A DNA stretch of 50,397 nt from Deltaproteobacteria bacterium (GTDB lineage Bacteria; Myxococcota_A; Polyangia; Polyangiales; JADJMO01). Below the pieces are notes generated by a model. It saw only the letters and a program-made list of their open reading frames with translations. It searched no databases and had not been told where the DNA came from. This document shows, one piece after another, positions 32,562-41,064 of the stretch. Numbering within the stretch: position 1 is the first letter of the stretch; each line of letters opens with the position of its first letter. The stretch is taken from the NCBI GenBank assembly GCA_025363655.1, contig JANYDK010000054.1, forward strand, positions 1-50,397. The letters run 5' to 3'. The translations under genes and the position numbers were made by a program.

Positions 32562-34702
32562 CCGCGCATCGTCCCGGCGAGGACCCGACCGTCGGCGTGG
32601 ACCGCATAGACGCGCGCACCCGAGGCGGTGGCGGCGAGGAGCGCCGTTCGCTGCAGGCTCGGTTCGCGACGCACGATCCGCCATACGCGATCCTCCCCTC
32701 GGGCGTATACGAGGCCCGGCGCGAAGCCCCAAACCTGACCGTCCGCCAAGGCGACCAACGCTTCGGGGAGCAGATCGTCTTCCGCGGCGTCGACTTCTTC
32801 CAGCGTGAGGTGCGCGCGGGTGGCGTCGATGTGCCCGATGCCACCTGGTCCGGTCGCCAGGAGCGAACCATCGGCGTCGATGGCGAGTGCGTGGATCGCC
32901 CCGCCTGGAAGCGGCGGTAGCGCGGTGAGCCGACCACGGCCGTCGACGAGCGCGACGTAGGCCTCGTCGGCACGCGCGGAGAGGGCGCTCCCGGCGATGA
33001 TGAATTGGGTGTCGTCGCCGAAGGAGCCGGTGGCTTCGTCGCGCACCATCGCGTGGACGCGGAGCTGCGTGCCGAGGCGCGCGATCGGCACGCCGGTGCG
33101 CCGCGAGAGACGGACGATCATCCACTCGCCGTGCTTCGCTTGCATCGCCACGTGTGCGACGCCGAGCGGGTGCCCCGTGAGTGCGACCGCGTGCTTGGCG
33201 GCGAACGGGAGTCGGAACGTGAACGCGCCGCCGCCGCCGGGAAGGACCTCGATTTCCCCTTCGACGCCGACGACGACGAACGCGCCAGCGCCGCCATGAA
33301 GCACGCCCGCGGTGGCGTCGTCACCGGGTCTCCGCGGCACGACGTGCCACCGGTCGCCGTTCCAAAACGAGAGCCCCGCGCGGGTCGCAGCGAGCGTGCT
33401 GCCGTCGGGTCGGCAGGCGGCCGCGATCAACGAATCGCCGGTGAGCGGTGACGAAATCGCCCATTCCCAAGGTCGAATCGTCACCTCGCGCACGCGCTCG
33501 ACGCTCGAGAGCTGCGCCCGCGGCGGGGCATCGGTCGGCGTCGCGCGTCGCCTCGAGATCGGTGCGAGCGAACGGGTCGCTTCGAGCAGAGGCTCGAGCT
33601 CGTCGAGCAGCTCGTCGACGTCGCGATGGCGCAAGGGCGCGTCGGGCACGCCCTCGCCGATCGCTCCACCGCCGGGGGATCGAGGAGACGTCGCACGCGA
33701 GAGGAGCTCGTCCCAGCGTGCCGCGAGCGCCTGTCCTTCATTCGATGCGAAGGCGTCGCCCATCCCACCCGCGGCCGCGACCTGCGTCAGCCGAGCGAAG
33801 CCGCGCGAGAGGACCTTACCGATGAACACCATCGCCGACGGCGCGTCGTACATCGGCCGGCGCGTGAGAATTTCGTAGATGATCGCGCCGAGCGCGAAGA
33901 CGTCGCTCCAGGGGCCGACGTGATCGCTCGCCCCGGTGCTCGGGCCTTCGAGCTGCTCGAGCGCGGCGTACCCGGTGGTCCCGACGGTGACGTCGAACGT
34001 GTCGCCTACCCCGGCCGCGCGGGCGACGCCGAAGTCGGTGATCTTCGGCAGCTCGTGGGGAGGCTCGCCGCACACCAGGACGTTTCCAGGCTTCAAATCC
34101 CGGTGTACGAGCCCGACAGCGTGCACTGCGCGGAGGCCGCGGGCGATGCCGTCGATGAGCGCCGCCGCGCGCGTCGGTTCGAGAGGTCCAGCTGCCGAAG
34201 CGAGTCGATCTTCGAGCGTCGTCCCGAGAGGTCGACCATCGACGAACTCGATCGCGCACCAAGGGAGGAGCAGGGTCTGCGCGGCGAGATGTGGCTCGAC
34301 GTGCCGCACGGCCATCAACCCGGCGTCGAAGTAGCGGACGACGAAGGGGCTCGGGGGCACCTTCTCGGTGAGCCGCGCCAGCGCCACCACCTCCTTCTTG
34401 AAGGACAGCTCCGCGACCTTCTTCTCGCGCCGCACCATCGAAGGAAGGATCAGCTTGATCACGCAACGCGCACCGAGCGGAGGACGCCCCGGTCTTTCGA
34501 TGGCTTCGACGTCACCGGCGCGCGGCTCGACGCGGGCGAGGAAGGCGACGCCCATCCCGCCGACGCCGAGCTCGGCTTCGAGTCGATAGCCGGTCGGCGC
34601 CGCGCGACTCCCCGACCAATCGGTGACCGAGGCGCCGACGAGCGCGCGGAGATCGCCATCGACGTCGAGGATCCCGTCGCCGGTGGCGCTCACTCGCAGC
34701 AT
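32558..34702 (-). CDS. Ser/Thr protein kinase with C-terminal propeller-like domain
   Basis: ATG 34702 is chosen (714 aa); the frame is open ~430 bp upstream but that part overlaps the start of a divergent gene. Kinase motifs are all present: GVGGMGVAFLARVE, CVIKLI lysine, HRDLKPGN, ITDFGVARA, and SDVFALGAIIYEIL. This is therefore probably an active Hanks-type kinase. The last ~350 residues are strand-rich with repeated A-x-x-x-D-G-x units (CRPDGSTLAATRAG, VALVDGRGRLTAL, ALAIDADGSLLAT), a WD/propeller-like sensor domain. No clear membrane helix lies between the two parts. It is operonic with the esterase. Confidence 0.88.
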   Translation of the reverse strand: MLRVSATGDGILDVDGDLRALVGASVTDWSGSRAAPTGYRLEAELGVGGMGVAFLARVEPRAGDVEAIERPGRPPLGARCVIKLILPSMVRREKKVAELSFKKEVVALARLTEKVPPSPFVVRYFDAGLMAVRHVEPHLAAQTLLLPWCAIEFVDGRPLGTTLEDRLASAAGPLEPTRAAALIDGIARGLRAVHAVGLVHRDLKPGNVLVCGEPPHELPKITDFGVARAAGVGDTFDVTVGTTGYAALEQLEGPSTGASDHVGPWSDVFALGAIIYEILTRRPMYDAPSAMVFIGKVLSRGFARLTQVAAAGGMGDAFASNEGQALAARWDELLSRATSPRSPGGGAIGEGVPDAPLRHRDVDELLDELEPLLEATRSLAPISRRRATPTDAPPRAQLSSVERVREVTIRPWEWAISSPLTGDSLIAAACRPDGSTLAATRAGLSFWNGDRWHVVPRRPGDDATAGVLHGGAGAFVVVGVEGEIEVLPGGGGAFTFRLPFAAKHAVALTGHPLGVAHVAMQAKHGEWMIVRLSRRTGVPIARLGTQLRVHAMVRDEATGSFGDDTQFIIAGSALSARADEAYVALVDGRGRLTALPPLPGGAIHALAIDADGSLLATGPGGIGHIDATRAHLTLEEVDAAEDDLLPEALVALADGQVWGFAPGLVYARGEDRVWRIVRREPSLQRTALLAATASGARVYAVHADGRVLAGTMRG

Positions 34703-34778
34703 GGTAGCGAGAAATCGACGGTAAATCCTCTGCTTGCGCGTGACATCGTGACCGGAGACATACGTCGGCCGTAGTCTC

Positions 34779-34790
34779 GGGAGGAGGGGG
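34779..34790 (+). promoter_or_regulatory. Ribosome binding site of the propeller lipoprotein
   Basis: GGGAGGAGGGGG lies 6 nt before ATG 34797 in the 94-bp divergent gap that must also carry both promoters. Confidence 0.6.
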
Positions 34791-34796
34791 CATCGA

Positions 34797-37220
34797 ATGG
34801 TCACGCGCTCGCAGGATGTCGGCCTCGGCTCGCTCCGTTCGTTCGCCGCTGCCGCGGCCTCGCTCGCGTTCGTCCTCTCGTGCGGTGCGCCGCCGAAGGT
34901 CGAGCCTTCGTCGGGCACCTCGGTCACCGTCACCAAGGGCGAGTGGACGGAGGAAGCTGCGCCGACTGGCTCGGCGAGCCAAGGAGTTGGCGGTCCGGCT
35001 GCGCTGCCGGCGAAGACCTCGAAGGCGACCACCGCCGCCGTGGCGCTCGATCCGGCAGCCAAACCTGCCCTCGGCGCCGCCACGCCGCTGGTCGGTGGCA
35101 ACGCGCCCGACGCACCTCTGCCCTTACCGACCACCGTCGCCGCGACGCGCAGCGCGGTCTTCGCGTTCGGTCGAACCTCGGGCGGCTACGTCGTGCGCGT
35201 GCGTTCGACGAAGTGGACCGACAAGAACGGCAACTGGTCGAACCCGGTGGTCGTCACCTCCTCCTTCGACGACGACGCGGCTCCTGCCGCTGCACCCGAC
35301 GGAGACGTCGTCTACTTCGCGGTCTCTGCCTCGAGTGGCGGAAATACTCGCGTCGTTCGCGTCGATGCTGCGGGAGTCGTCACCGTCCTCGCGCCCAAAG
35401 CCGACGGTTCACCAGGCACGCCGGCCAAGCTCGGTCGCGTCGCCGTCGTCGTTCCACTGAAGTCGCACCTCGCGCTCGTCGGTCAAGACGGCGGCAACAT
35501 CACCCTCGTGCGCCTCGATCGCAACGGCAGCTTCGGCGATGGCGTCGCCAAGCTCCTCGGCCAAGGATCAATCGCCGCGAAGGGCGTGCGCACGCGATCT
35601 CCTCGCGCGGTCGCCGACGACGATCGCGTGCTCGTCGCCTGGGACGGCCAAGAGCTCCCGGGCGCGCTCGAGTCACCGGGCACCACGCCGGAAGAGAAGG
35701 CCGCGGCCAAGCCAGGCATCTACATCCGTCGCTTCGACGGCAACGGCGTACCTGCATCACCGCTCCGTCGCCTGACGCGACCAGGCTTCGAAGCCCACAC
35801 GCTCGACGTCGTCACCGAGCTCGGTGCCTGCGCGATCCTCGGCGCCACCGACAAGGGCTTCGAGATGTTCCGCTTCGTCCGCAAGACCACGGATCTCGGC
35901 CCCTACGGCGGGGGGCTGTTCCTCGCGAGCGCGGCGGCGACCGGCACCGGCTTCGACATTTCGCTCTCCACCGACGCCGTCGGCACACTCGCCGTCTCGT
36001 CGCAGAAGCTGCTGCGCATCGGGCCGGGCGTGAAAATCGTCGCCACCGATCTCCCCTTCAAGCCGCCAGTCGGCGGCAGCGGCAGCTTCGACGAAGTCCG
36101 CGTCGCCCCCGATGGCAGTGGTGCACACGTCTACCTCGGCTCGCGCGGCGGCTTCGGTCTCCTTCCGACGATCGCGCGCCTCGACGGTGAGAAGATGGGT
36201 CCGCTCCTTCCGACGCCGTGGATCGGTCCGCCACCGCAGCGCCTCGTGCTCGCCATCGGACAGGGCAAGAGCGCGCTCGCCCTCGTCCTCGACTCCGCCA
36301 AGCTCCACGCGGTGCGCCTCGACGACAACGGCGCCATCGGCAACGACACTCTGGTGCCGTGGGATCCGGCGAAGCTCGACGAGCTCACGTGGTCGCGCCC
36401 GAAGGTGCCGCGCGCCGTCCTCTCCAACGGCGAGTGGGTCATTTCGCTCACCGACGGTCGCATCGTCGTCCTCACCGGACCCGCCGCCGGCAAGACCGTC
36501 GCGATCGGAGCGGCGCCTGGAAGCGGTTACGGCGGCGAGATCGCGCTCATCCCCGACACGGGGAAGAAAGGGCTCGTGCGCGCCGTTTTCGTTCCCATCG
36601 CCGAGCGCAGCGCATCGCTCGCCACCGCCAGCCTCGATCCGACCACTGGCCTCGTCGTCGAGAAATGGTCGGTGGTCGAGGGAAGTGAGCTCCACTACGG
36701 CGCGCTCGGAAACGCTCGATTTACAGCCCTTCCGCGCGCAGCCGGCGGTCTCTACTTGCTCACCAGCTCGGGACCGAAGGTGACCTTCGCAGCGCAGCTC
36801 TTCGGGCTCGTCACGCTCGACGGCTCTGGCTTCGTCCTCGAGAACAAGCTCGAGACGCCGGCACCGGTGCAAGATCTCTCGCTCGCGCCCTCGACGGGAG
36901 GCGCCGTCCTCCTCGTCAACCTCACCGGTCCCGGCGTCGCTGCCCAGTGGCTCGATCTCGGCGGCGGCTTCCAGACGTCGTTCGCCTATTCGCCTTTCCG
37001 TCTGCGCGGCGATGGGCCGCTCGTGCGCGACAAAACGGCGCTCATCCTCCCCGCGGGCGCGCTCCCGTTCTCGCTCGAAGGCGACGCCGCCGCGCTCGTC
37101 GGAGAGCGTTGTCCCCACTCCCTCGTCATGGGTCCACGCCGAATCGTCTTCGTCTGTCAGGAAGGCAGCGGCTCTTCACCGCTCGCGGCCCGCGTCACCA
37201 CGCACGCGCTCACTTTCTAG
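34797..37220 (+). CDS. Large propeller-like lipoprotein (807 aa)
   Basis: ATG with a strong ribosome site. Signal ending VLSC (residues ~34-37), a Thr/Ala linker to ~90, then repeats with strand patterns such as RSAVFAFGRTSGGYVVRVRS, RIVVLTGPAAG and VLLVNLTGPGVAAQWLDLGG. They suggest a seven- or eight-bladed propeller over ~650 residues. Few Cys except near the end (CPHS...VFVCQ). Divergent from the kinase with a propeller tail: both propellers may bind related ligands (inference). Outer-surface location likely. Confidence 0.82.
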   Translation: MVTRSQDVGLGSLRSFAAAAASLAFVLSCGAPPKVEPSSGTSVTVTKGEWTEEAAPTGSASQGVGGPAALPAKTSKATTAAVALDPAAKPALGAATPLVGGNAPDAPLPLPTTVAATRSAVFAFGRTSGGYVVRVRSTKWTDKNGNWSNPVVVTSSFDDDAAPAAAPDGDVVYFAVSASSGGNTRVVRVDAAGVVTVLAPKADGSPGTPAKLGRVAVVVPLKSHLALVGQDGGNITLVRLDRNGSFGDGVAKLLGQGSIAAKGVRTRSPRAVADDDRVLVAWDGQELPGALESPGTTPEEKAAAKPGIYIRRFDGNGVPASPLRRLTRPGFEAHTLDVVTELGACAILGATDKGFEMFRFVRKTTDLGPYGGGLFLASAAATGTGFDISLSTDAVGTLAVSSQKLLRIGPGVKIVATDLPFKPPVGGSGSFDEVRVAPDGSGAHVYLGSRGGFGLLPTIARLDGEKMGPLLPTPWIGPPPQRLVLAIGQGKSALALVLDSAKLHAVRLDDNGAIGNDTLVPWDPAKLDELTWSRPKVPRAVLSNGEWVISLTDGRIVVLTGPAAGKTVAIGAAPGSGYGGEIALIPDTGKKGLVRAVFVPIAERSASLATASLDPTTGLVVEKWSVVEGSELHYGALGNARFTALPRAAGGLYLLTSSGPKVTFAAQLFGLVTLDGSGFVLENKLETPAPVQDLSLAPSTGGAVLLVNLTGPGVAAQWLDLGGGFQTSFAYSPFRLRGDGPLVRDKTALILPAGALPFSLEGDAAALVGERCPHSLVMGPRRIVFVCQEGSGSSPLAARVTTHALTF

Positions 37221-37362
37221 CGCCGCTCTACCTTTGTGAGGGCGAGGTGGCCGGGAGCGTGAAGCGATGGGCCGTCGTGCTCGTCTACCTCCACGAAGCT
37301 GCCCGCGGCCTGCGTCGGATGGCTCGACGCGCGGCCGATCCTCCACCTACGCTAGGGCCTCC

Positions 37363-39453
37363 ATGCGCAACCGCTCCCTTCGCGCGCTCGCCTTCACTGC
37401 CCTCCTCGGCGCTTCGGCGATCGCCACCGGCTCCACGTTCGTCACCGATGTCCACGCTGCCGACGACCCGTCGTCGTGGACCGTGATGATCTACATGGAG
37501 GCGAACAACAGCCTCGCCAACTTCGCCCTCGAGACCTTCTCCGAGATCTTGAAGGTCGGAAAGAAGAAGGGCCTCACGATCATCGTCCAGGTCGACACCG
37601 GCAAGCACAAGGTCGTCGACGGCATCTCGGGAATGCCCAAGGGCTCCGGCGTCAAGCGCGTGGTCGTCCACAAGGACAGCGTCACCGAGGAAGAGAAAGA
37701 CGTCGGCGACGACATGGTCAGCCCCGAAGGGCTCGCCAACTTCATCGAGTGGGGCGTGAAGCAACACCCCGCCGATCGCTACGCCGTCATGCTCTGGGAC
37801 CACGGCGCCGGTTGGCACGGCTGCTGCGAAGCCGAGACCCCGTCGCTGCGCGCGATGTCCCTCAAAGACATCTCCAAAGGCTTCAAAAAAGGCCTCGAAC
37901 AGTCGGGCGAGAAGGAGATCGATCTCGTCGGCTTCGACGAATGTCTGATGGCCGAGGTCGAGGTCGCGCACGCCCTCGCGCCCTACGTGCACGTCATGGT
38001 GGCGAGCGAAGAGCTCGAGCCGGGCGAGGGCATGGACTACGAGAAGTGGCTCGGCGCCATCGCCTCCGATCCGACGATGAAGCCGACCGAGGTCGGCAAG
38101 GCCATCGCCGACGGCTACGTCAATCACGTCGAAGGTCAGTCCGGCAACCCGACGTACACGCTCTCGGTGCTCAACCTCCACAAGCTCGAGGCGCTCGAAA
38201 CGGCGACCGGCAAGATGGGCAAGCAGCTCTCCAAGCTCGACGACTGGAGCGCGGTCGGTGCGGCCCGCGCGAAGTCGGACGAGTTCGGTGGTCAGGACAA
38301 GGACGCCTTCAACGTCATCGACCTCGGTCAGTTCGCCAAGAACGCGAAGAAGCTCGACGGCGTCGACGCCGCGGCCGACGTCCTCACGGCGATGGACGAG
38401 CTCGTCACCTACTCGGTCGCCGGCCCGATGCACAAAGGCGTCAAGGGCCTCTCCATCTACCTGCCGCAACAGAACGTCGACAGCGAGTACGAGTCGGTCG
38501 GTTTCAACGACAAGTGGACGAGCTTCGTCAACAAGTACGCCGACGGCGCCGGCAAGGACACGACGCCGCCCGACACCGACGACGTCACCTTCACCAACGA
38601 TGACGACAGCTCCGGCGGCGGCGGCGGCGGTGGCGGCAGCGGCGAGCGCACGATGCTGACGCTCGACGGCCTCGACAAATCGAAGGACGTGAAACAAATC
38701 TCCGTCGTCCTCGCGGAAGACGTCAAAGGCGAGCACGTTTTCCTCGGCGAAATCCCGGTCCGCGACGCCGCCGGCATCGCCGAGGGCGCCGACACCAGCA
38801 AGATCAACGTCGACTGGAACGGAAAGTGGCCGATGGTCACCGACGGCACCAACACCAAGATGGTGCCGCTCTTCGCGATCAAGCAGTACGAAGACAACGG
38901 CCACAAGATGGCCATCGTCGAGATGCCGGCGGACTACGCCGAAGACGGCACTACGTTCGACAGGCCCATCCGCGTCCAATTCGCCGTCGACCTCGCCACC
39001 AACGGCGGCAAGATGATCAGCGCCTTCGAAACGAAGAAGGGCGCGGCGGGCGCCGTCAAAATCGACACCGGCGCCGTCCGCGCGTCGATCGTCGACGTCA
39101 ACGACAAGGGCCCGTACACGAAGAAGGTCGGCACCGAGATCTTCAAGGGCAAGCTCGAGATCGTCGCCTCGGCGCTCCCCGACAAGGAGTACATGGTCGG
39201 CGTCCACATGACCGACTACGCCGGCAACAGCGCCACCAAGCTGGTCAACGTCAAGCAGATGCTGGCGGTGGTCGAGGCCGAGAAGAAGAAGGCGACGGCC
39301 GGCTGCGGTCTGAAGAAGAAGCTCGGCTGCGCCATCGACCCGGGCGAAGACAGCGACGCCCTCGGGTTCGCGATGGGCGGTGGCTTCCTTGCGCTGGCCC
39401 TCGTTCGCCGCCGCTCCCGCCGGGCTCTCCCCGAAAAATCACTCAAAAATTAA
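37363..39453 (+). CDS. Clostripain-family (C11) peptidase with C-terminal anchor
   Basis: ATG 37363 (696 aa) gives the signal MRNRSLRALAFTALLGASAI...HAADD; an in-frame ATG at 37267 is not signal-like. The peptidase domain has WTVMIYMEANNSL, the catalytic His in LWDHGAGWHG (H147) and the catalytic Cys in GFDECLMAEVEVA (C194), as in clostripain and gingipain relatives. A poly-Gly linker (~residue 423) leads to a beta domain. The end has CGLKKKLGCAIDPGEDS, a hydrophobic stretch and RRRSRR, a MYXO-CTERM-like sorting tail that would be cut and attached to the surface. Arg- or Lys-specific proteolysis is family knowledge. Confidence 0.9.
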   Translation: MRNRSLRALAFTALLGASAIATGSTFVTDVHAADDPSSWTVMIYMEANNSLANFALETFSEILKVGKKKGLTIIVQVDTGKHKVVDGISGMPKGSGVKRVVVHKDSVTEEEKDVGDDMVSPEGLANFIEWGVKQHPADRYAVMLWDHGAGWHGCCEAETPSLRAMSLKDISKGFKKGLEQSGEKEIDLVGFDECLMAEVEVAHALAPYVHVMVASEELEPGEGMDYEKWLGAIASDPTMKPTEVGKAIADGYVNHVEGQSGNPTYTLSVLNLHKLEALETATGKMGKQLSKLDDWSAVGAARAKSDEFGGQDKDAFNVIDLGQFAKNAKKLDGVDAAADVLTAMDELVTYSVAGPMHKGVKGLSIYLPQQNVDSEYESVGFNDKWTSFVNKYADGAGKDTTPPDTDDVTFTNDDDSSGGGGGGGGSGERTMLTLDGLDKSKDVKQISVVLAEDVKGEHVFLGEIPVRDAAGIAEGADTSKINVDWNGKWPMVTDGTNTKMVPLFAIKQYEDNGHKMAIVEMPADYAEDGTTFDRPIRVQFAVDLATNGGKMISAFETKKGAAGAVKIDTGAVRASIVDVNDKGPYTKKVGTEIFKGKLEIVASALPDKEYMVGVHMTDYAGNSATKLVNVKQMLAVVEAEKKKATAGCGLKKKLGCAIDPGEDSDALGFAMGGGFLALALVRRRSRRALPEKSLKN

Positions 39454-39468
39454 CTCAGTAATATCCAT

Positions 39469-39492
39469 CGGTTGGCGAAAAATCGCGAACCG
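39469..39492. promoter_or_regulatory. Near-perfect palindrome upstream of the sigma-factor gene
   Basis: CGGTTGGCG and CGCGAACCG are separated by AAAAAT (one mismatch). It lies 16 bp past the peptidase stop and 67 bp before the sigma-factor ATG. It may be an operator or a terminator; no T-tract follows. Confidence 0.35.
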
Positions 39493-39558
39493 AGGGCGGG
39501 GTGGTTAGCCTCTTCGGAATAACCCGGGACCACCCCAGGTTGCCCCAAGCAACACACC

Positions 39559-40221
39559 ATGGGCATCTTCGCTTTCCGATCCAAGCCGAAGCAGTCCGAC
39601 GCTGCGAAGGAGTTCGAGGACAACGTCCTCACGCACCTCGACAGCATGTACGCAGTGGCGCGCCGTCTCACGCGCGACCCCAGCACCGCCGAGGACCTCG
39701 TCCACGACGCCACCCTCAAGGCGCTGAAGGCTCGCCATCAGTTCGAGCCGGGCACCAACTTGAAGGCGTGGCTCCTGCGGATTCTCACCAACACGTTCAT
39801 CAACAGCTACCGCCGCGGCGGCCTCGAGCGCAGCACGGTCGAGAACGCGCAAGACGGCACCGACCCGGTCAGCGACGGGTGGATCAGCGCCGCCTCGATG
39901 CGCGCGATGCGCGAGCCCGAAGAAGAGGCGCTCCGCCCCGTCCTCCGCGAAGAGCTCTCACGCGCCGTCGACGAGCTGCCCGACGAGTTCCGCGTCGCCA
40001 TCGTCCTCTGTGACGTCGAAGAGCTCTCCTACAAGGAGATCGCCGACGCCATGGGCACGCCGATCGGCACCGTGATGTCGCGCATCCACCGCGCCCGCAA
40101 GATTCTCCAAGACCGCCTCCGCACTCACGCGATCGAGGCCGGTATCATCGAACCAGACGCAACTGACGAAGCGCACGAGAACAACGTCGTTCCCCTGGCC
40201 GCTAGGAGGATCGCGCGATGA
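39559..40221 (+). CDS. ECF-type RNA polymerase sigma factor
   Basis: ATG 39559, 220 aa. Region 2 is seen in NVLTHLDSMYAVARRLTRDP with STAEDLVHDATLKALKARHQ, and region 4 in ELPDEFRVAIVLCDVEELSY, KEIADAMGTPIGTVMSRIHR and ARKIL. Layout and length fit the extracytoplasmic-function sigma family. The TGA overlaps the start of the anti-sigma gene (ATGA), the usual sigma/anti-sigma arrangement. The last ~25 residues (DEAHENNVVPLAARR) are an extension. Target genes unknown. Confidence 0.93.
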   Translation: MGIFAFRSKPKQSDAAKEFEDNVLTHLDSMYAVARRLTRDPSTAEDLVHDATLKALKARHQFEPGTNLKAWLLRILTNTFINSYRRGGLERSTVENAQDGTDPVSDGWISAASMRAMREPEEEALRPVLREELSRAVDELPDEFRVAIVLCDVEELSYKEIADAMGTPIGTVMSRIHRARKILQDRLRTHAIEAGIIEPDATDEAHENNVVPLAARRIAR

Positions 40222-41063
40222 GCAACTGTCGTTCAACCCAACGGGCTCTGCCGCCCTACGTCGATGGGGAGCTCGAAGCTTCGGACACCCTCCACGTCGA
40301 TGGTCACCTCGATGGCTGCCTGAGCTGCAGCGAGCGCGTCGCCTTCTCGCGCTCGATGAAGAACGCGCTCCGCACCGAGCGCAAACATACCGTCGCCCCC
40401 GACTCGCTCCGTGCGCGCATCCAGCGCAGCGCCGAGCGTACGCGTGCGAGTGAGCAGGTCCGTCGCCCGTCGTGGCAGAGCGCCATTCCCTGGGCCGCGG
40501 CGGCTGCCATCGCCATCGGCATCGGTGGTGGAACGCACGCCTTCGGCTCGCACGACTCCGGCAAAGGCGGCGGCGACTCGGTCAACGCCGCCGCTGCGCA
40601 CAGCGTGATGCTCGATGAGTTCGCGGGTTACCACGCGCGTCCGCTTCCGCCCGAAGAGCTCGATCCAGTCCGCGTCAACTCCATCTTCTCGCCCATCGTC
40701 GGCGTGCCGGTGCACCCGAAGAACTTCGCCGCGGCCCTCATGGAAGGGCAGCCGACCTCGATGAGCAAGTTCGGCGGCGGTCGCCTCATGCGCGTGCACA
40801 GCGAGCCCGCAGCGACGCTCTTCTACGACGTCGACGGCCAGCGCGTCACCGTCTTCGTCTTCGATCCGCAGCGCATCCGCATCCGTTCGGCGTGCTGCCT
40901 CTCGTCGCAGGTCGTGCGCAGCACGCACGGCGAGAACAAGACCATCCTCGTCGGTCGCGCCAAGGGTTATCCGCTCGCCGCCTTCGAGCGCGACGGCATC
41001 GGCTACGCCGTCTCCGCCGACATGTCCGAAAAAGACGTCATCGGCATCGCCTCGAATCTCTGA
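40218..41063 (+). CDS. Zinc-binding anti-sigma factor
   Basis: ATG 40218, 281 aa. The N-terminus carries a ZAS-type zinc motif (CRSTQRALPPYVDGELEASD, then HVDGHLDGCLSCSERV; H-x3-C-x2-C). One membrane helix follows at ~residues 90-107 (AIPWAAAAAIAIGIGGG), then an extracytoplasmic domain of ~165 residues with a CC pair (SACCLSS) and a strand-rich end. It should hold the upstream sigma factor inactive at the membrane. Its stop is one base from the convergent uvrB stop. Confidence 0.92.
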   Translation: MSNCRSTQRALPPYVDGELEASDTLHVDGHLDGCLSCSERVAFSRSMKNALRTERKHTVAPDSLRARIQRSAERTRASEQVRRPSWQSAIPWAAAAAIAIGIGGGTHAFGSHDSGKGGGDSVNAAAAHSVMLDEFAGYHARPLPPEELDPVRVNSIFSPIVGVPVHPKNFAAALMEGQPTSMSKFGGGRLMRVHSEPAATLFYDVDGQRVTVFVFDPQRIRIRSACCLSSQVVRSTHGENKTILVGRAKGYPLAAFERDGIGYAVSADMSEKDVIGIASNL

Positions 41064-41064
41064 C

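Noticed and set aside
37285-39207. 640-codon open frame on the minus strand
   Set aside because: Antisense shadow of the C11 peptidase gene; Val/Asp/Arg-rich with no motif.
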